In this document: piece after piece, positions 42,780 through 54,375 of the stretch
How positions within the stretch are numbered: the stretch's first letter is position 1
How the letters are laid out: each line of letters opens with the position of its first letter
DNA from: Ampullaceana balthica
Lineage: Eukaryota; Mollusca; Gastropoda; Lymnaeidae
Reading direction: 5' to 3'
Length of the DNA stretch: 64,000 nucleotides
NCBI GenBank assembly: GCA_944989445.1
Contig: CALYLW010000321.1
Span: 553,335 to 617,334, forward strand
Program-made: the position numbers and the translations under genes
Notes under the pieces: generated by a model
Seen by the model: only the letters and a program-made list of their open reading frames with translations
Told to the model about the DNA's origin: nothing
Database searches by the model: none

Positions 42780-44470
42780 CTCGCCATAGAAGAGTCTCTT
42801 TGGCAGTCTCTGGTCTGGCATTCGGACCACGTGCCCTTCCCAGTGAAGCTGGGACTGCATCAGGAGGGTGAAGATGCTGGGGAGACCTGCCTTGGTCAGC
42901 ACCACTGTGTCTGGAATTTTATCCTGCCACTTTATGTCGAGGATCTTCCTGAGGCTTGTTGTATGAAAGTGGTTAAGCTTCCTTGCATGGCACTGATATA
43001 CAGTCCATGTTTCACACCTATATAGCAGTGTGGGAAGCACCACAGCCCTGTATACTTTCAGCTTGGTCTGGATGGTAATGCCTCTTCTGTTCCAGACATT
43101 TGGGTACAACCTGCCAAAAGTGGAGCTGGCTCTGGCAATTCTGATGTTCACTTCGTCATAGATGGTGAAATTTTGAGACAGTGTGCTGCCTAGGTATGTG
43201 AACCGGTGCACTGTGTTGAGTCTCTGGCCGTTGACAGTGATGTTGGGCTCAATGTAGGGCCTTCCAGGCGTGGGCTGATAGAGGACTTCGGTCTTCTTAG
43301 TGTTGATCATCAGACCAAAGTTGTGCAGGCCCTGGAGAACAGGTTAACGCTGCGTTGCATGTCGGCTTCTGAGACAGCGTTGAGGGCACAGTCATCAGCA
43401 AACAGCAGGTCTCTGATGATGTCTGTCATAACCTTGGTTTTTGCCTGGAGCCTCCGAAGGTTGAACAGTTTGCCATCTGTGCGGTACCTCAGGTTGACAC
43501 CAACATCCTCGTCTCTGAAGGCCTCTGTCAGCATGGCGGAGAACATGAGGCTAAACAGTGTTGGTGCCAGGACGCAGCCCTGCTTGACCCCATTTGTGAC
43601 TGGGAAAGGATCAGAAGACTCTCCGCTGTCCTGGACTCTGGCCTGCATGCCCTCGTGGAATTGTTGCACCAAGACGATGAATTTTCTTGGGCAACCATAC
43701 TTGGCCATGATCTTCCACAGACCCTCTCTGCCAACGGTGTCAAAAGCCTTGGTCAGGTCGACATAGGTGGAAAACAGGTCGAAGTTCTGCTCCTGACATT
43801 TCTCTTGCAGCTGCCTGGCCACGAACACCATGTCGATGGTTCCTCGCTCTTTTCGGAATCCACACTGACTTTCAGGCAGGAGTCCTTGGTCAAGGTGGAC
43901 TGTGAGGCGGTTGAGCAGGATTCTGGCAAGGATCTTTCCTGCGATAGAACGGCAGGGATATGCCTCTGTGGTTGTCACAAGCCTGTCTACTTCCTTTTCG
44001 CTTATATAGATGTATGATGGTGGCATCTTTGAAGTCCTGCGGGATCGTCTCTTGCTGCCATATCAAGAGAAACAGCTGGTGGAGCCTTTCAGTCAGGGCT
44101 GTTCCCCCCTCCTTGTAGACCTCAGCAGTTATGACGTCAGAACCAGGTGCTTTGCCACTGGAGAGAAGATAAATTGCTTTCTAGGTCTCGAGCAAGGTTG
44201 GGGGGTCATCCAGTGTTTTGTTTGTGGGCCCTTGGGGGAGACAATTGATGGCTTCGTCGTTGATTGTCGAAGGGCGATTTAGGACGTTTGCGAAATGTTC
44301 GGCCCACCTCTTCAAGATCTTCTCTTTGTCTGTGATGAGAGTGTTATCGTCTGCGCTGAGGGGGGGGGGTTTGATCCTGAGGGCGTGGGGCCATACACTT
44401 CTTTCAAGGCGTTGTAGAAGTTTTTATAGTCACACTTGTCTGCAAAGCCTTGGATCTTGTCGTTCATAAT
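42780..44470 (-). mobile_element. LINE-B copy B: second broken reverse transcriptase, 3' truncated
   Basis: The orientation and family are those of copy A. It runs from DKCDYKNFYNALKEVYGP (near 44440) through a stop-ridden segment. An open stretch at 44026-43310 follows, with AGKILARILLNRL, DLTKAFDTVG, NGVKQGCVLAP and LLFADDCALN. After a frameshift near 43315 comes the thumb region at 43310-42780 (KKTEVLYQPT, RWNRRG-type block, HVVRMPDQRLPKRLFYGEL). It stops abruptly where copy A's 5' end begins; its zinc finger and 3' UTR are absent. Confidence 0.86.
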
Positions 44471-44735
44471 AGTAGAGTTTTATATCAGTTAAATCCGTAG
44501 TATTACTAATTATTTAATTAATGATTAATCATTAACTAAGGATACGCAGGTCCGCTCAGATTATTGCTAAAATGGATACAAGATTCCAGACACTCGAAAG
44601 ACGGTTAAAATGACAATTGAATTAGTTCGACATTATTCTCACGGTCAAAAGCCTGCGAATAATGTTCAAAATTATCGGAACGGTTTTGACAGTGCGAATA
44701 ATGTCGAACGTTTGGCGGTGCGAATAACGCTTGCC

Positions 44736-47700
44736 ATAAAATTATTTCGTATTGCTATGACTAGTCGTAAAATTAGCCAGTAAACTATTGCTCCGACTAG
44801 TTGTAACACAAGATAGGAATACTAGTGTTACGACTACTTCCCTTATTTAATAAAAACATACTGGATAGGGGTCTAAGTTTTTGAGACGATGTGTGACGTC
44901 TTTTATAGACGGCCCTTTACTTTATAAAGATATATATGTATAGGTACTTTGACAAAAAATTTAAATGTAGTCCAATAGGCTTAAATAATATATCATTTGA
45001 AAGGGCTTGCCAAGACCTTTTCAAAAACACTTGTTTTGTCTTTCTATCTTTTATAGAAGTGGAGTTATGAATATTTTTGTCGATTTTTTTTTGCCCCTAT
45101 ATAATTAATTCCAAAATTTGTTACCCAAATTTAAAAATTCTGTACTCCGTCCCTCACAACTTTTGTAATTTTAGAGATATGGGTAACAAATTTTCAGGAG
45201 ACATTCACAATCCACTTTACAAAACAATGAACAAGAAATGTTTAAAGTATTTCAAGATTTTGAATAAATATAATTAAAGGCTTGTTGAAGAGAAAAATAT
45301 CTAAAAATTTATTTTAAAAAAATACAAATTAGAACAAACAATTGCATGCCTAATGTATGTTAATTAATTGTATGGTAATTTTAAATCAATTACTATATTT
45401 AAATGTTTGATTGGTAAGGATTTGACTTTTAAAAAAACAACAACTGAATGCAAGTTACAATAAATTATTTTTGGAAATACCCCACACCCTCGATGCCTGA
45501 TTACTGAAATTTCAAATTAAAATTTAAGTCAATATGTATTTGAAGATTTAAGTACCTCATTTAATCATTAAATGATAATAAGAACATTTTGCCTGTAAAT
45601 TTCTGAGTAAATAACTTGTATTATTGTATGCAAATTTCTCAATATGTCATTCATAACCTTTGTCATTGTCTTCGTCAAATATTTGGCAGTTGAAGATATT
45701 CCGAGATCTGCTGTGGAATATTATTTTTTATCGCTTGCAACTATTCTTATGTAAATTTTACTTGGTAATTTAAATTTAATTTTGAGATTTATTTCTTTTG
45801 ATTACTTTATTGTTTGTCAAAGTGTATGTCCTCATCTTTGTGAAAAGAAGATGGTGAGTGAGATTTAACAAAAAATGTTAACAACAAACATTACATTTTA
45901 AATAAAAGGATTACATCACCATTATTATTATTAATTCTAAGGTAAGTATCAATTTGGACTTAGCATTTTGTACAAAAACTTTTAATTATGCTCTTAAAAT
46001 TATTTAATTAATTTTAATAGTATACAACATAATAATATAAATAAGTAATTAAAATTAAAGTAACCCCAATACTATCACTATCAACTAATACTATAAAATT
46101 TTATACTAGAAAACTAATGGTATTAGGGTCTAGTCTAATGTTAATTGGACCTGTATTTCTTTGTAAACTCACTTTAATATTACTAATAATTAATTGTAAT
46201 AATTGTAACTCCATTACTGCCATTAGCTTAATACGCTTTTCATTTTGTTTGATAAGTAGGCGAGGTGTTAGAACCATGGTGGAAAACGATTTCTTACAAT
46301 GGATAAATAAACTTTATCAACATTTTGAACATTGCCGTTAGTCAATAGTTTAAAACCAAAATGTTCGTGTAATCGTCAGGAAATTTGTTATTATTTATTT
46401 GCCGCCTATTTCTTTTAATTTTTTTTTACTTTTTGACTTCCAATAATTTGTAAGTGATGGGTCGATTAATCGTTAAAAAATAATTTAATTGTTAAAAATT
46501 ATAACGATTAATCGAGAAATTAATTGTTAATTTCCGCAGCCCTAATAGAAATAATTCATTTATTAATCATATTACATTATGATTGAAATAACTCATTACT
46601 CAGGAAAATCAAGTTTAAGTATAATCTACATTTCTATTACATATTATTAAACTTACTAAACCTATCAATAACTGTAAGCAATTCTTGTAAGTTCAATATA
46701 TAATTATATTTATGCATTACATCGTATTTAGAATAAACTTATAAAATAAAACAAACCCGTAAAAACAAAGTTTTTGACTATAAATCCCTTATATATGAGA
46801 CATGACTAAAAGTATTGATTATGTTCAAACGCGACAAAAATTTACAGACTGAATCTGTCTATAACCCGGGGGGGAGAGGGGAAAGGTTTGGTCCCCGATC
46901 GCTGGACCGAGCTCAGCATGACACGTAAAATGTAAACAAAAACATGCCGGTACATCGCGTCAACGCGCGAACTGAACTGTCACGTGAAAAAAAACAATAA
47001 CAAACCGTGAAATTGAATTACATATGTCGTATAGAGATAAACTAAAAATGCATTCATTTAATTACGGTACGTTCAATCGATCTGAAATTTTGATACGATG
47101 CATTGTTAGGTGACACAAGTCACGACGACGAACGACAGACAGAGAGAGACGGCGGTGAAGTTAATATAAGGGATTTTAAAAAAAGACATTTCCCACAACC
47201 CCGTTTTTATTTTGAAAGGGGGATGACTCGTGATACGGTTTCTATTTCCACCTTCAAGTCCTAAAATTGGGGAAGGCATAACTTTTAAGGGCTAAAACCA
47301 ATTTAATGAAGTAAAGTTATTCAGGTTCGAAAATGAAATAAGTCTTCTGACGCCAAACTACTATATCGTACCCTTTAAGATAAAGTTTATTTTAACGTTT
47401 ATTAGATACTCTTTTCAATAGGATTAAAGTTCGCCGATGCGGTGATCGAACTCACTGCAAGAATGGTATCAAAATACTATGGAATTCTGCGGTAAACATC
47501 ACTGATGACGAAAAGCACTCTATTTTTAAAAATATGACGTAGAACACAAAAACAATAATATCGCTGCAAAAGCTTAATAAAAAACGCCATGACAGTTTTT
47601 GAGTGAATTTACGACATCCGCAGATCGATGCACGAACGAGTATCGAAGTACCTAATATGTATAGATACTATACATGCCTCATATATGATTTTAATAGATA

Positions 47701-48244
47701 TGGGCTTATCATATTATAGGTTTTATTATTTATTTACAGGCAGGAGTGTGTGTATTAATTATAAAATCTAAATTTTTAAAAAATATATTTTATCAACTTC
47801 TCCACTTTTCAGAATAAGTAGTACAAAAATTACAATTACCAGCACCCTCATTGTGGCTTAAAAAATAAAAAAAATGGTTGTCTAGAAGTAGTCGTCTTCA
47901 ACAGGGTTTGAACCATGACGACCACGTCTCAATATTAACAACAATCAATGATCCATCCGCCTATCACTTCATCTACAGATACTCATGATAAATTACAATT
48001 TTTAAAAATTATAACTATTTGAATTTGTCATTAAATGGACACAAATAAAGTTTTTTTACCTTTAAAATTCATTAATTGTGATTGATCTGATTATCTAGTA
48101 ATACTACTAGTAACTAGTAAGTTAAGTAAGCCAAGCCTAGTAGCCTAGTCCTAGTAATCATAATAATTATGATAATTATAATCATGAAATTTGATTATGA
48201 GAAATAATGTTTAGTATTGGTATTAGCATAATTAAAACGTAGTG
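44736..48244. other. AT-rich repeat-bearing DNA, probable intron
   Basis: No exon is recognised. A GTCCATAA-type end fragment lies at 44865-44925. A short TTAATCG inverted cluster lies at 46450-46520. A dispersed repeat with GTTTTTGACTATAAATCCC is at 46770-46810, and a GATCTGAAATTTTGATAC segment is at 47040-47105. The rest shows nothing I can name. Confidence 0.5.
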
Positions 48245-48248
48245 TTAA

Positions 48249-48914
48249 CTTGCACGGTATCATACCGTGTAAGTTTTTTTTTCTAAGTTACACAGTATTT
48301 GCACATGTGCAGAGACGGTTTTGTAGTCAGTTATTTATAACTTTTTAAAATTCACCAAAAGTACCGAACTTCCGTGGTCTCATGATTGAGGGTTGGACTG
48401 GTGAATGGAATGTAGAAGAGCAGGCATGGTTCGATTTTCGGTTGAGACTAATATTTTTTCTTTTTTACAATTGTTAAATTCTTATAATTACGATTAAATT
48501 AGATCTTTTACATTTAGGGTCAGGGTTAGAGTTAATTGTCTATTTTGTACATTAAAATAGAAAAACAAATATATTGAAATCAATTAAAAATTCTTATTAT
48601 AAATTATAATTACGATTAAATTAGATCTTTTACTTTTAGGGTCAGGGTTAGAGTTAGTTGTCTATTTTTTCCATTAAAATAGAAAAACAAATACAGTAAT
48701 ACAAATAAAAAAATTCAAATATAATACATATGACATATATTATATACAGTATACAGGGACTAAAACTAATTAAATCAATTTAACATTCTTATAATTACAA
48801 TATATTTTAGGGTCAGGGTTAGGTTTAGTTGTCTATTTTTTTTTAAACATTAAAACATTACCATACCGTGCAAGTTATTTTTTTACTAACTTACACGGTA
48901 TCATACCGTGCAAG
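48249..48914. mobile_element. TTAA-flanked element with palindromic ends and internal repeats
   Basis: TTAA lies on both sides (48245-48248 and 48915-48918). Both ends hold CTTGCACGGTAT joined to ATACCGTG(T)AAG, so each terminal repeat is itself a palindrome. Inside are three degenerate ~120-base direct repeats, each with TTAGGGTCAGGGTTAG and GTTGTCTATTTT. No transposase is present. TTAA duplication recalls piggyBac, but the CTTGCACGG ends are not the usual CCYT, so the class is uncertain. Confidence 0.7.
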
Positions 48915-49230
48915 TTAACGGCACCTAATTAAAATACAGTACAGCTTTAACTTTAGTCGAAACTGTAAGCACATACTCACATAGCATATTTTTACTAGTC
49001 GTAACACTAGCCACGAAACTACTGCTACGACTAGTAGTTTACTAAGTTTACTGGCCTGTGTGTTATGACTTACACTTACACTGAAACGTAGCAGTGCACT
49101 TCAGTAAAGTAAAATGTTACTGTTTTAAACACTGCGTTTTTTTTTCAGTAAGTGTGAATAAGCTACTTTAGTTAACTTTAGTCATTCAAAATTGTTTGTT
49201 GGAAATAAATTTTGCTTGAATGGTGCATAC

Positions 49231-49348
49231 CTGAAAATGCAGAAAACCAAGATGCAAAGGTAAATATCAAACATCCACCAAGAAAAAGCAGAATGCAGCG
49301 TTTCTTTCGTAGAGCGAAGCGTCTTAATGTGGCCATTTTTGTTGACAT
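49231..49348 (-). CDS. Signal-anchor exon, probably exon 1 of the DUF4773-like gene
   Basis: Starting at the ATG 49346-49348, this exon codes 39 residues: a basic head (MSTKMATLRRFALRKKR), then a hydrophobic segment CILLFLGGCLIFTFASWF. It ends SAFS plus one base before a GTATG donor. The positive-then-hydrophobic layout is that of a type II membrane anchor or an uncleaved signal. Its phase (one base, G) completes a Gly codon with the GT that opens exon 36498-37108. Joining them gives a 346-residue protein with a short cytosolic N-terminus and a glycosylated cysteine-rich outer domain. The linkage across ~12 kb of transposon-filled intron is inferred from phase, strand and logic; no other partner exon is seen. 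A glycosyltransferase-type gene remains an alternative. Confidence 0.55.
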
Positions 49349-50016
49349 TTTCTTTTGAGGGAAGAAAGCATAAGATGTTGTCAACTATCCACAGTTATTT
49401 CCCTTTAAATAATTTACGTTTGAAAATCAATGTGAAATTTATTATTTTTTCATTAACGACAAATGAGTCCAATGCGCTATGCCAAACTTTAACATGAAAC
49501 ACATGAGTCCAATGCGCTATTTTCAACAGTCAAATATTGTTAGTTAGTTGGCTTGTAATAATAACATTTAACAAACTTGTTTTCGTCTGACCTAGACCCA
49601 GAGCCTAAAAAAAAGGATTATAAAATTATAATTATACTTACTATTAATACTAGTATTGTATATTTACTATTTACCTTTTAAATTTTATTTCTCCACTACA
49701 CCCTTCGAATTCCGTTATTTTTATATCACTTTTCAGTGGACAAAACATTTGAACGCATATTGACTTTACAAAATACATACCCTTGGAGCCGTCCATAAAT
49801 GACGTCACGCGATTTTGGCCGATTTTCACCCCCCCCCTTTTTTTTTCTTCCTTCCCACCTCGTCACAAAAACTTAGACCCCTCTCTAACATGACATCACA
49901 AAACTTTGCGCCCCCCCCCCATAAATGTCGTATTTTCTTTTTTTAAATGAGCAAAGTTCAAAGGACCTTTTGTCATCTAAGTACAATATGTATTTAGTGT
50001 AAGTGTAAGGCTACAT

Positions 50017-50976
50017 TCTATCTTATCTTATCTGTTTCAGAAGCTCCTTCTATACAGAAGATTATTGCGTCCTACGCTTATCTATGGTTTGTGTTTAGTC
50101 CTGCATTCTTATTATAGTTTTAAATGTTGATAAAGTGTTGGCTTTCCTGGTTTCTTCAGGCAACCCATTCCACGCCCGAATTGCGGACGGGAAGAACGAA
50201 AATTTGTATCATTTTGTTCTTGCATATGGAATAAGAAAGGTGAGTTTATCCTTATGTTCAGAAGCTCCTTCTATAAAGAAGATTATTGCGTCCTACGCTT
50301 ATCTATGGTTTGTGTTTAGTCCTGCATTCTTATTACAGTTTTAAATGTTGATAAAGTGTTGGCTTTCCTGGTTTCTTCAGGCAACCCATTCCACGCCCGA
50401 ATTCCGGACGGGAAGAACGAAAATTTGTATCAGTTTGTTCTTGCATATGGAATAAGAAAGGTGAGTTTATCCTTATGTCTATCTGAGGGTTGTATTAAGT
50501 TATCTTTGTGTTGTATTTCTAAATTAGAGTTAATTGCTTTATGTATGACTACTACTTTACTCTTGGTTCTTCTATCCTCTAGTGTTTCAAGGTTTAATGA
50601 TTTAACTAATGGTGTTATTCTAGTCAGTTTTGAATATTCTCCATTAATGAATCTGGCAGCTCTTTTTTGGATTTGTTCTAGTTTATCAATGTTTTCTTTG
50701 GTGGATGGGTCCCATACAGAAGATGCATATTCTAGTAGCCTACAGGTCTCACCAAAGTGAGGTAGCATTTTATTTTTATATCTTTATTACATTTGTAAAG
50801 ATTTCTTTTTATAAAGCCTAAGGTTTTGTTTGATTTTTTAATAACTTCATTGACATGGGGATTCCATGATAATTTCTCATTTATTATGACTCCTAAGTAT
50901 TTTGCATCTTTAGTTTGGGTTAGTTCCTTTCCATGAATGAAATATTTTGAATTTATTTGTTTCTTTTTCTTTGTTA
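50017..50976 (-). mobile_element. LINE-A minus-strand 3' ends (two in tandem)
   Basis: A ~240-bp 3'-end fragment (50017-50258) is followed by a longer one (50259-50976). The longer piece covers the C-terminal half of the pol protein from KKKQINSKYFIHGKEL onward, with one frame break near 50750. Together with 51117-51607 and 53939-54165 they look like pieces of one minus-strand LINE-A plus a duplicated end. Confidence 0.82.
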
Positions 50977-51116
50977 GAATCCAGGAAAACCGACACTTTA
51001 TCAACATTTAAATCTCTAATAAAAATGCAGGACTAAACACAAACCATAGATAAGCGTAGGACGCAATAATCTTCTGTATAGAAGGAGCGTCTGTAAACAG
51101 ATAAGATAAGATAAGA
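50977..51116 (+). mobile_element. LINE-A 3' tail inserted in plus orientation
   Basis: It begins at the last codons (AATCCAGGAAAACC), runs through the 3' UTR and ends in GATAAGATAAGATAAG. It interrupts the minus-strand LINE-A copy, is very short (5'-truncated) and keeps a complete tail. Confidence 0.85.
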
Positions 51117-51607
51117 CATTAATTATTACAGTTTGCTACCTGCCCAAAAGGAAGTCTTGGATCCAGTGATGTAAGATTCCAAAGTAGTTAAGTTTTTTAA
51201 GTAAACTAAGGTGGTGAACTTTGTCAAATGCTTTTGAGAAGTCTAGTAATATTGTATCTATTTGATCATTTTTGTCTAAGCCTTTTGATAGTTCATCTAT
51301 TAAACCTATTAATTGTGTTTCACATGATCTGTTTTTTCTAAAGCCGTGTTGATGTGGGCATAGGGCATTATATTTGTCAAGGTGGTTAACTATTCTACTA
51401 TATATTATGTGTTCTAGTAATTTACAGGTGATACTAGTGAGTGATACAGGCCTGTAATTACAAGGGTCTGATTTATCCCCTTTCTTAAAGAGTGGAGTTA
51501 AGTTAGCTAATTTCCATTCCTGGGGCACTTTACCCTGGTTTAGAGAGGCTTGAAAGAGAACTACAAGGATTGGGGACAGTTCATTGCTTAGTTCTTTTAA
51601 TAACCTT
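51117..51607 (-). mobile_element. LINE-A reverse transcriptase N-terminal segment
   Basis: Codons at 51528-51136 read PQEWKLANLTPLFKKGD, YRPVSLTSITCKLLEHIIYS and DFSKAFDKVHH, and stop at LLGR where the tail insertion begins. It is the inverse of 52320-52795 at near identity. The SINE interrupts its 5' side at 51608-51626. Confidence 0.85.
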
Positions 51608-51625
51608 GCATATGTATAACGCGGA

Positions 51626-51921
51626 CGCGGGACGCGGTGGTCGAGTGGCAGCGCACTGGACTGTCGTACCGATGGTCACGGGTTCGAATCCGTGTGAAGG
51701 CAAGTATTTGTTCCCGGGGCCTAGGGCGTCCCTGAGTCACCCCGCTCCGAATGGGTACCTAACACTACATGTAGTTAGGCGGCTGGGTAATGCGTGGAAC
51801 CCACAAAGCCGTGGCCTGTGAATACTGCATCACTTGCCAACAGATCATCTGTCATGGTCTGTGGACGCAACTATCTTCTGCATAGAAGGAGCGTCTGTAT
51901 AGATAAGATAAGATAAGATAA
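51626..51921 (+). mobile_element. tRNA-derived SINE with LINE-A 3' tail, copy 1
   Basis: The tRNA-like head has an A box TGGTCGAGTGG (51638-51648) and a B box GGTTCGAATCC (51681-51691), the internal RNA polymerase III promoter. A central body follows (CCGAATGGGTACCTAACAC; GTAATGCGTGGAACCC). The last ~55 bases (GGACGCAACTATCTTCTGCA, AGGAGCGTCTGTA, GATAAG repeats) match the 3' end of LINE-A, which would let LINE-A enzymes mobilise it. The head is not a functional tRNA: it lacks a 3' acceptor strand at the right place. Confidence 0.9.
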
Positions 51922-52124
51922 TCATTTGAGGTTATACAACGTGGAATTCTCAAGCACACACATCACCTCCTTCCCTCACAGAAGTTCTCTGACAACTCCT
52001 CGCCCAACCTTCTCAGCCAATGGGAAGGCTTCTCTCTTCCCGCGTAAAGTTATTACTCATGTGACCTCTCCTTCATATGATCACGCAATTCACTCATGAT
52101 ACACTGGTGACTCACTCATGATTC
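51922..52124. other. Spacer between SINE and plus-strand LINE-A
   Basis: No repeat family or gene is recognised here. It separates the inverted LINE-A halves. Confidence 0.4.
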
Positions 52125-53812
52125 ACATGTGACAATATCCTTAACACATATTTTGCATCATCTTTTTCGGCCTCAGGCGACAAGGAAGTTTTAATAAATT
52201 TAAATAAAATGGAGGAAATAGGTAACATAACTGTAGATGAGATAGGTATACATTCACTCCTAAAAAACTTTAAAATAAACAAAGCTACTGGCCCAGATGA
52301 TTTGCCTGCAAGGTTATTAAAAGAACTAAGCAATGAACTGTCCCCAATCCTTGTAGTTCTCTTTCAAGCCTCTCTAAACCAGGGTAAAGTGCCCCAGGAA
52401 TGGAAATTAGCTAACTTAACTCCACTCTTTAAGAAAGGGGATAAATCAGACCCTTGTAATTACAGGCCTGTATCACTCACTAGTATCACCTGTAAATTAC
52501 TAGAACACATAATATATAGTAGAATAGTTAACCACCTTGACAAATATAATGCCCTATGCCCACATCAACACGGCTTTAGAAAAAACAGATCATGTGAAAC
52601 ACAATTAATAGGTTTAATAGATGAACTATCAAAAGGCTTAGACAAAAATGATCAAATAGATACAATATTACTAGACTTCTCAAAAGCATTTGACAAAGTT
52701 CACCACCTTAGTTTACTTAAAAAACTTAACTACTTTGGAATCTCAGGTTCCTTACATCACTGGATCCAAGACTTCCTTTTGGGCAGGAAGCAAACTGTAA
52801 TAATTAATGGATCTAAATCTGCACCAATAAAGGTTAACTCAGGTGTTCCACAAGGAACTGTGCTAGGTCCCTTACTCTTTTTAATTTATATAAATGATTT
52901 ACCCAACAACATCTCAACAGGTACAAAAGTTAGGTTATTTGCTGATGATTGTATAATCTATAGAACAATTAAATCAGAACAAGATAGCAAAATTTTACAA
53001 AAAGACTTAGATGAATTGATAAAATGGGAAACTAACTGGAGTATGTCTTTCCACCCAGAAAAGTGTCAACTGTTAAGAGTAACAAAGAAAAAGAAACAAA
53101 TAAATTCAAAATATTACATTCATGGAAAAGAACTGACCCAAACTAAAGATGCAAAATACTTAGGAGTCTTAATAAATGAGAAACTATCATGGAATCCCCA
53201 TGTCAATGAAGTTATTAAAAAATCAAACAAAACCTTAGGCTTTATAAAAAGGAACTTTAACAAATGTAATAGAGATATAAAACTAAAATGCTACCTCACT
53301 TTGGTGAGACCTGTACTAGAATATGCATCTTCTGTATGGGACCCATCCACCAAAGAAAACATTGATAAACTAGAACAAATTCAAAAAAGAGCTGCCAGAT
53401 TCATTACTGGAGAATATTCTAAACTGACAAGAATAACACCATTAGTTAAATCATTAAACCTTGAAACACTAGAGGATAGAAGAACCAAGAGCAAAGTAGT
53501 AATCATACATAAAGCTATTAATTCTAATTTAGAAATACAACACAAAGATAACTTAATACAACCCTCAGATAGACATAAGGATAAAAACACCTTTCTTATT
53601 CCGTATGCAAGAACAAACACATACAAGTTTTCCTTCTTCCCGTCCGGAATTCGGGCGTGGAATGGGTTGCCTGAAGAATCCAGGAAAACCAACACTTTAT
53701 CAACATTTAAATCTCTAATAAAAATGCAGGACTAAACACAAACCATAGATAAGCGTAGGACGCAATAATCTTCTGTATAGAAGGCGCGTCTGTAAACAGA
53801 TAAGATAAGATT
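52125..53812 (+). mobile_element. LINE-A, longest copy, intact RT-domain ORF
   Basis: The open frame runs 52209-53735 (508 codons from the first ATG) and continues open upstream to about 52130 (NTYFASSFSAS), where the copy is 5' truncated. Visible RT motifs are GPDDLPARLL, DFSKAFDKV (residues 156-164), SGVPQGTVLGPLLF (211-224) and the catalytic FADD (244-247). A thumb and a C-terminal region ending FKSLIKMQD follow. The endonuclease domain and ORF1 are missing. The 3' UTR is ~75 bases and ends in GATAAGATAAG. This motif set fits the CR1/L2/Jockey assemblage of non-LTR elements; the exact clade is not determined. Lack of stops in RT suggests recent insertion. Confidence 0.92.
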
Positions 53813-53938
53813 ATAGGTTTGTATTCGGTGGCCTATATATACTGCCTACAATAAGTGGGGATGAGTTTGGTGTACATGTAATTATTTTACAAAAAACAGA
53901 CTCTATATTAAGATTTGGTTGTGTAGTTATTTCTTCAG

Positions 53939-54165
53939 CTATGATATTTGATTTAATTGCAAGTAGCCTAGCACTCCTCCATAATTGTCTGGTCTGTCTT
54001 TCCTAAAAATATTATAATTGGTGTTTAAAATTTCCGAGTTATATATGTTGGGGTTCAACCAAGTTTCAGAACATGCAATTATGTCTGGTTCTTCTGTTTT
54101 TATAAGTAGCTCTAAAACTGGAATTTTATTTTTTATGCTTTGGAAATTAATTACTAGTGTCTTGA
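53939..54165 (-). mobile_element. LINE-A endonuclease N-terminal fragment
   Basis: Minus-strand codons read VINFQSIKNKIPVLELLIK, then EPDIIACSETWLNP and YNIFRKDRPDNYGGVL. This is the start of an apurinic-type (APE) endonuclease domain; the E in CSETWL is a catalytic-site residue. It is probably the 5' part of the minus-strand LINE-A whose RT lies at 51117-51607. Confidence 0.7.
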
Positions 54166-54375
54166 GAATATCGTACACGCGTGAAGCCATGTGAAACCTC
54201 AATAAATAAACTGAAAGCAATCAAATTTTAAGGGGAACTTTCATTTAAAGTTGCTCCTTTTTTATGTGACGTCACATTTCTTAAACACCCCCTCCCCGTC
54301 AACACACATCGTCATTAATGTGTAACTCCTCCCCCCTCTTACCTAGGTGCATAACGTCATTTATGGACGCCCCCT

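Larger units (their letters stand above)
39803..44735. mobile_element. Repeat with CCGCACGG/CGAATAACGC ends, split by LINE-B copies
   Basis: The left part carries TTATCCGCACGGTTTTGGCC and GAGAATAACGC. The right part after 44470 carries repeated GTGCGAATAA and CGGTTTTGACAGTGCG blocks in inverse sense. A related stretch lies at 61315-61980. The LINE-B copies at 40230-44470 occupy the middle, so the host repeat is older. Confidence 0.5.
49785..54375. mobile_element. GTCCATAA-type element split by LINE and SINE insertions
   Basis: The left part (49785 to about 50012) starts GGAGCCGTCCATAAATGACG and includes the GTAAGGCTACATTC block. The right part (about 54165-54375) resumes with ATCGTACACGCGTGAAGCCA and ends AACGTCATTTATGGACGCC. 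The uninterrupted copy at 57165-57495 shows these two blocks adjacent, which locates the insertion point. Confidence 0.8.

Noticed and set aside
43206..43766. A 186-codon plus-strand frame.
   Set aside because: It is antisense to the LINE-B copy B RT domain.
51629..51700. A tRNA gene.
   Set aside because: The A and B boxes are present, but the unit continues into a SINE body and LINE tail, and a second diverged copy exists at 56795; it is a SINE head.
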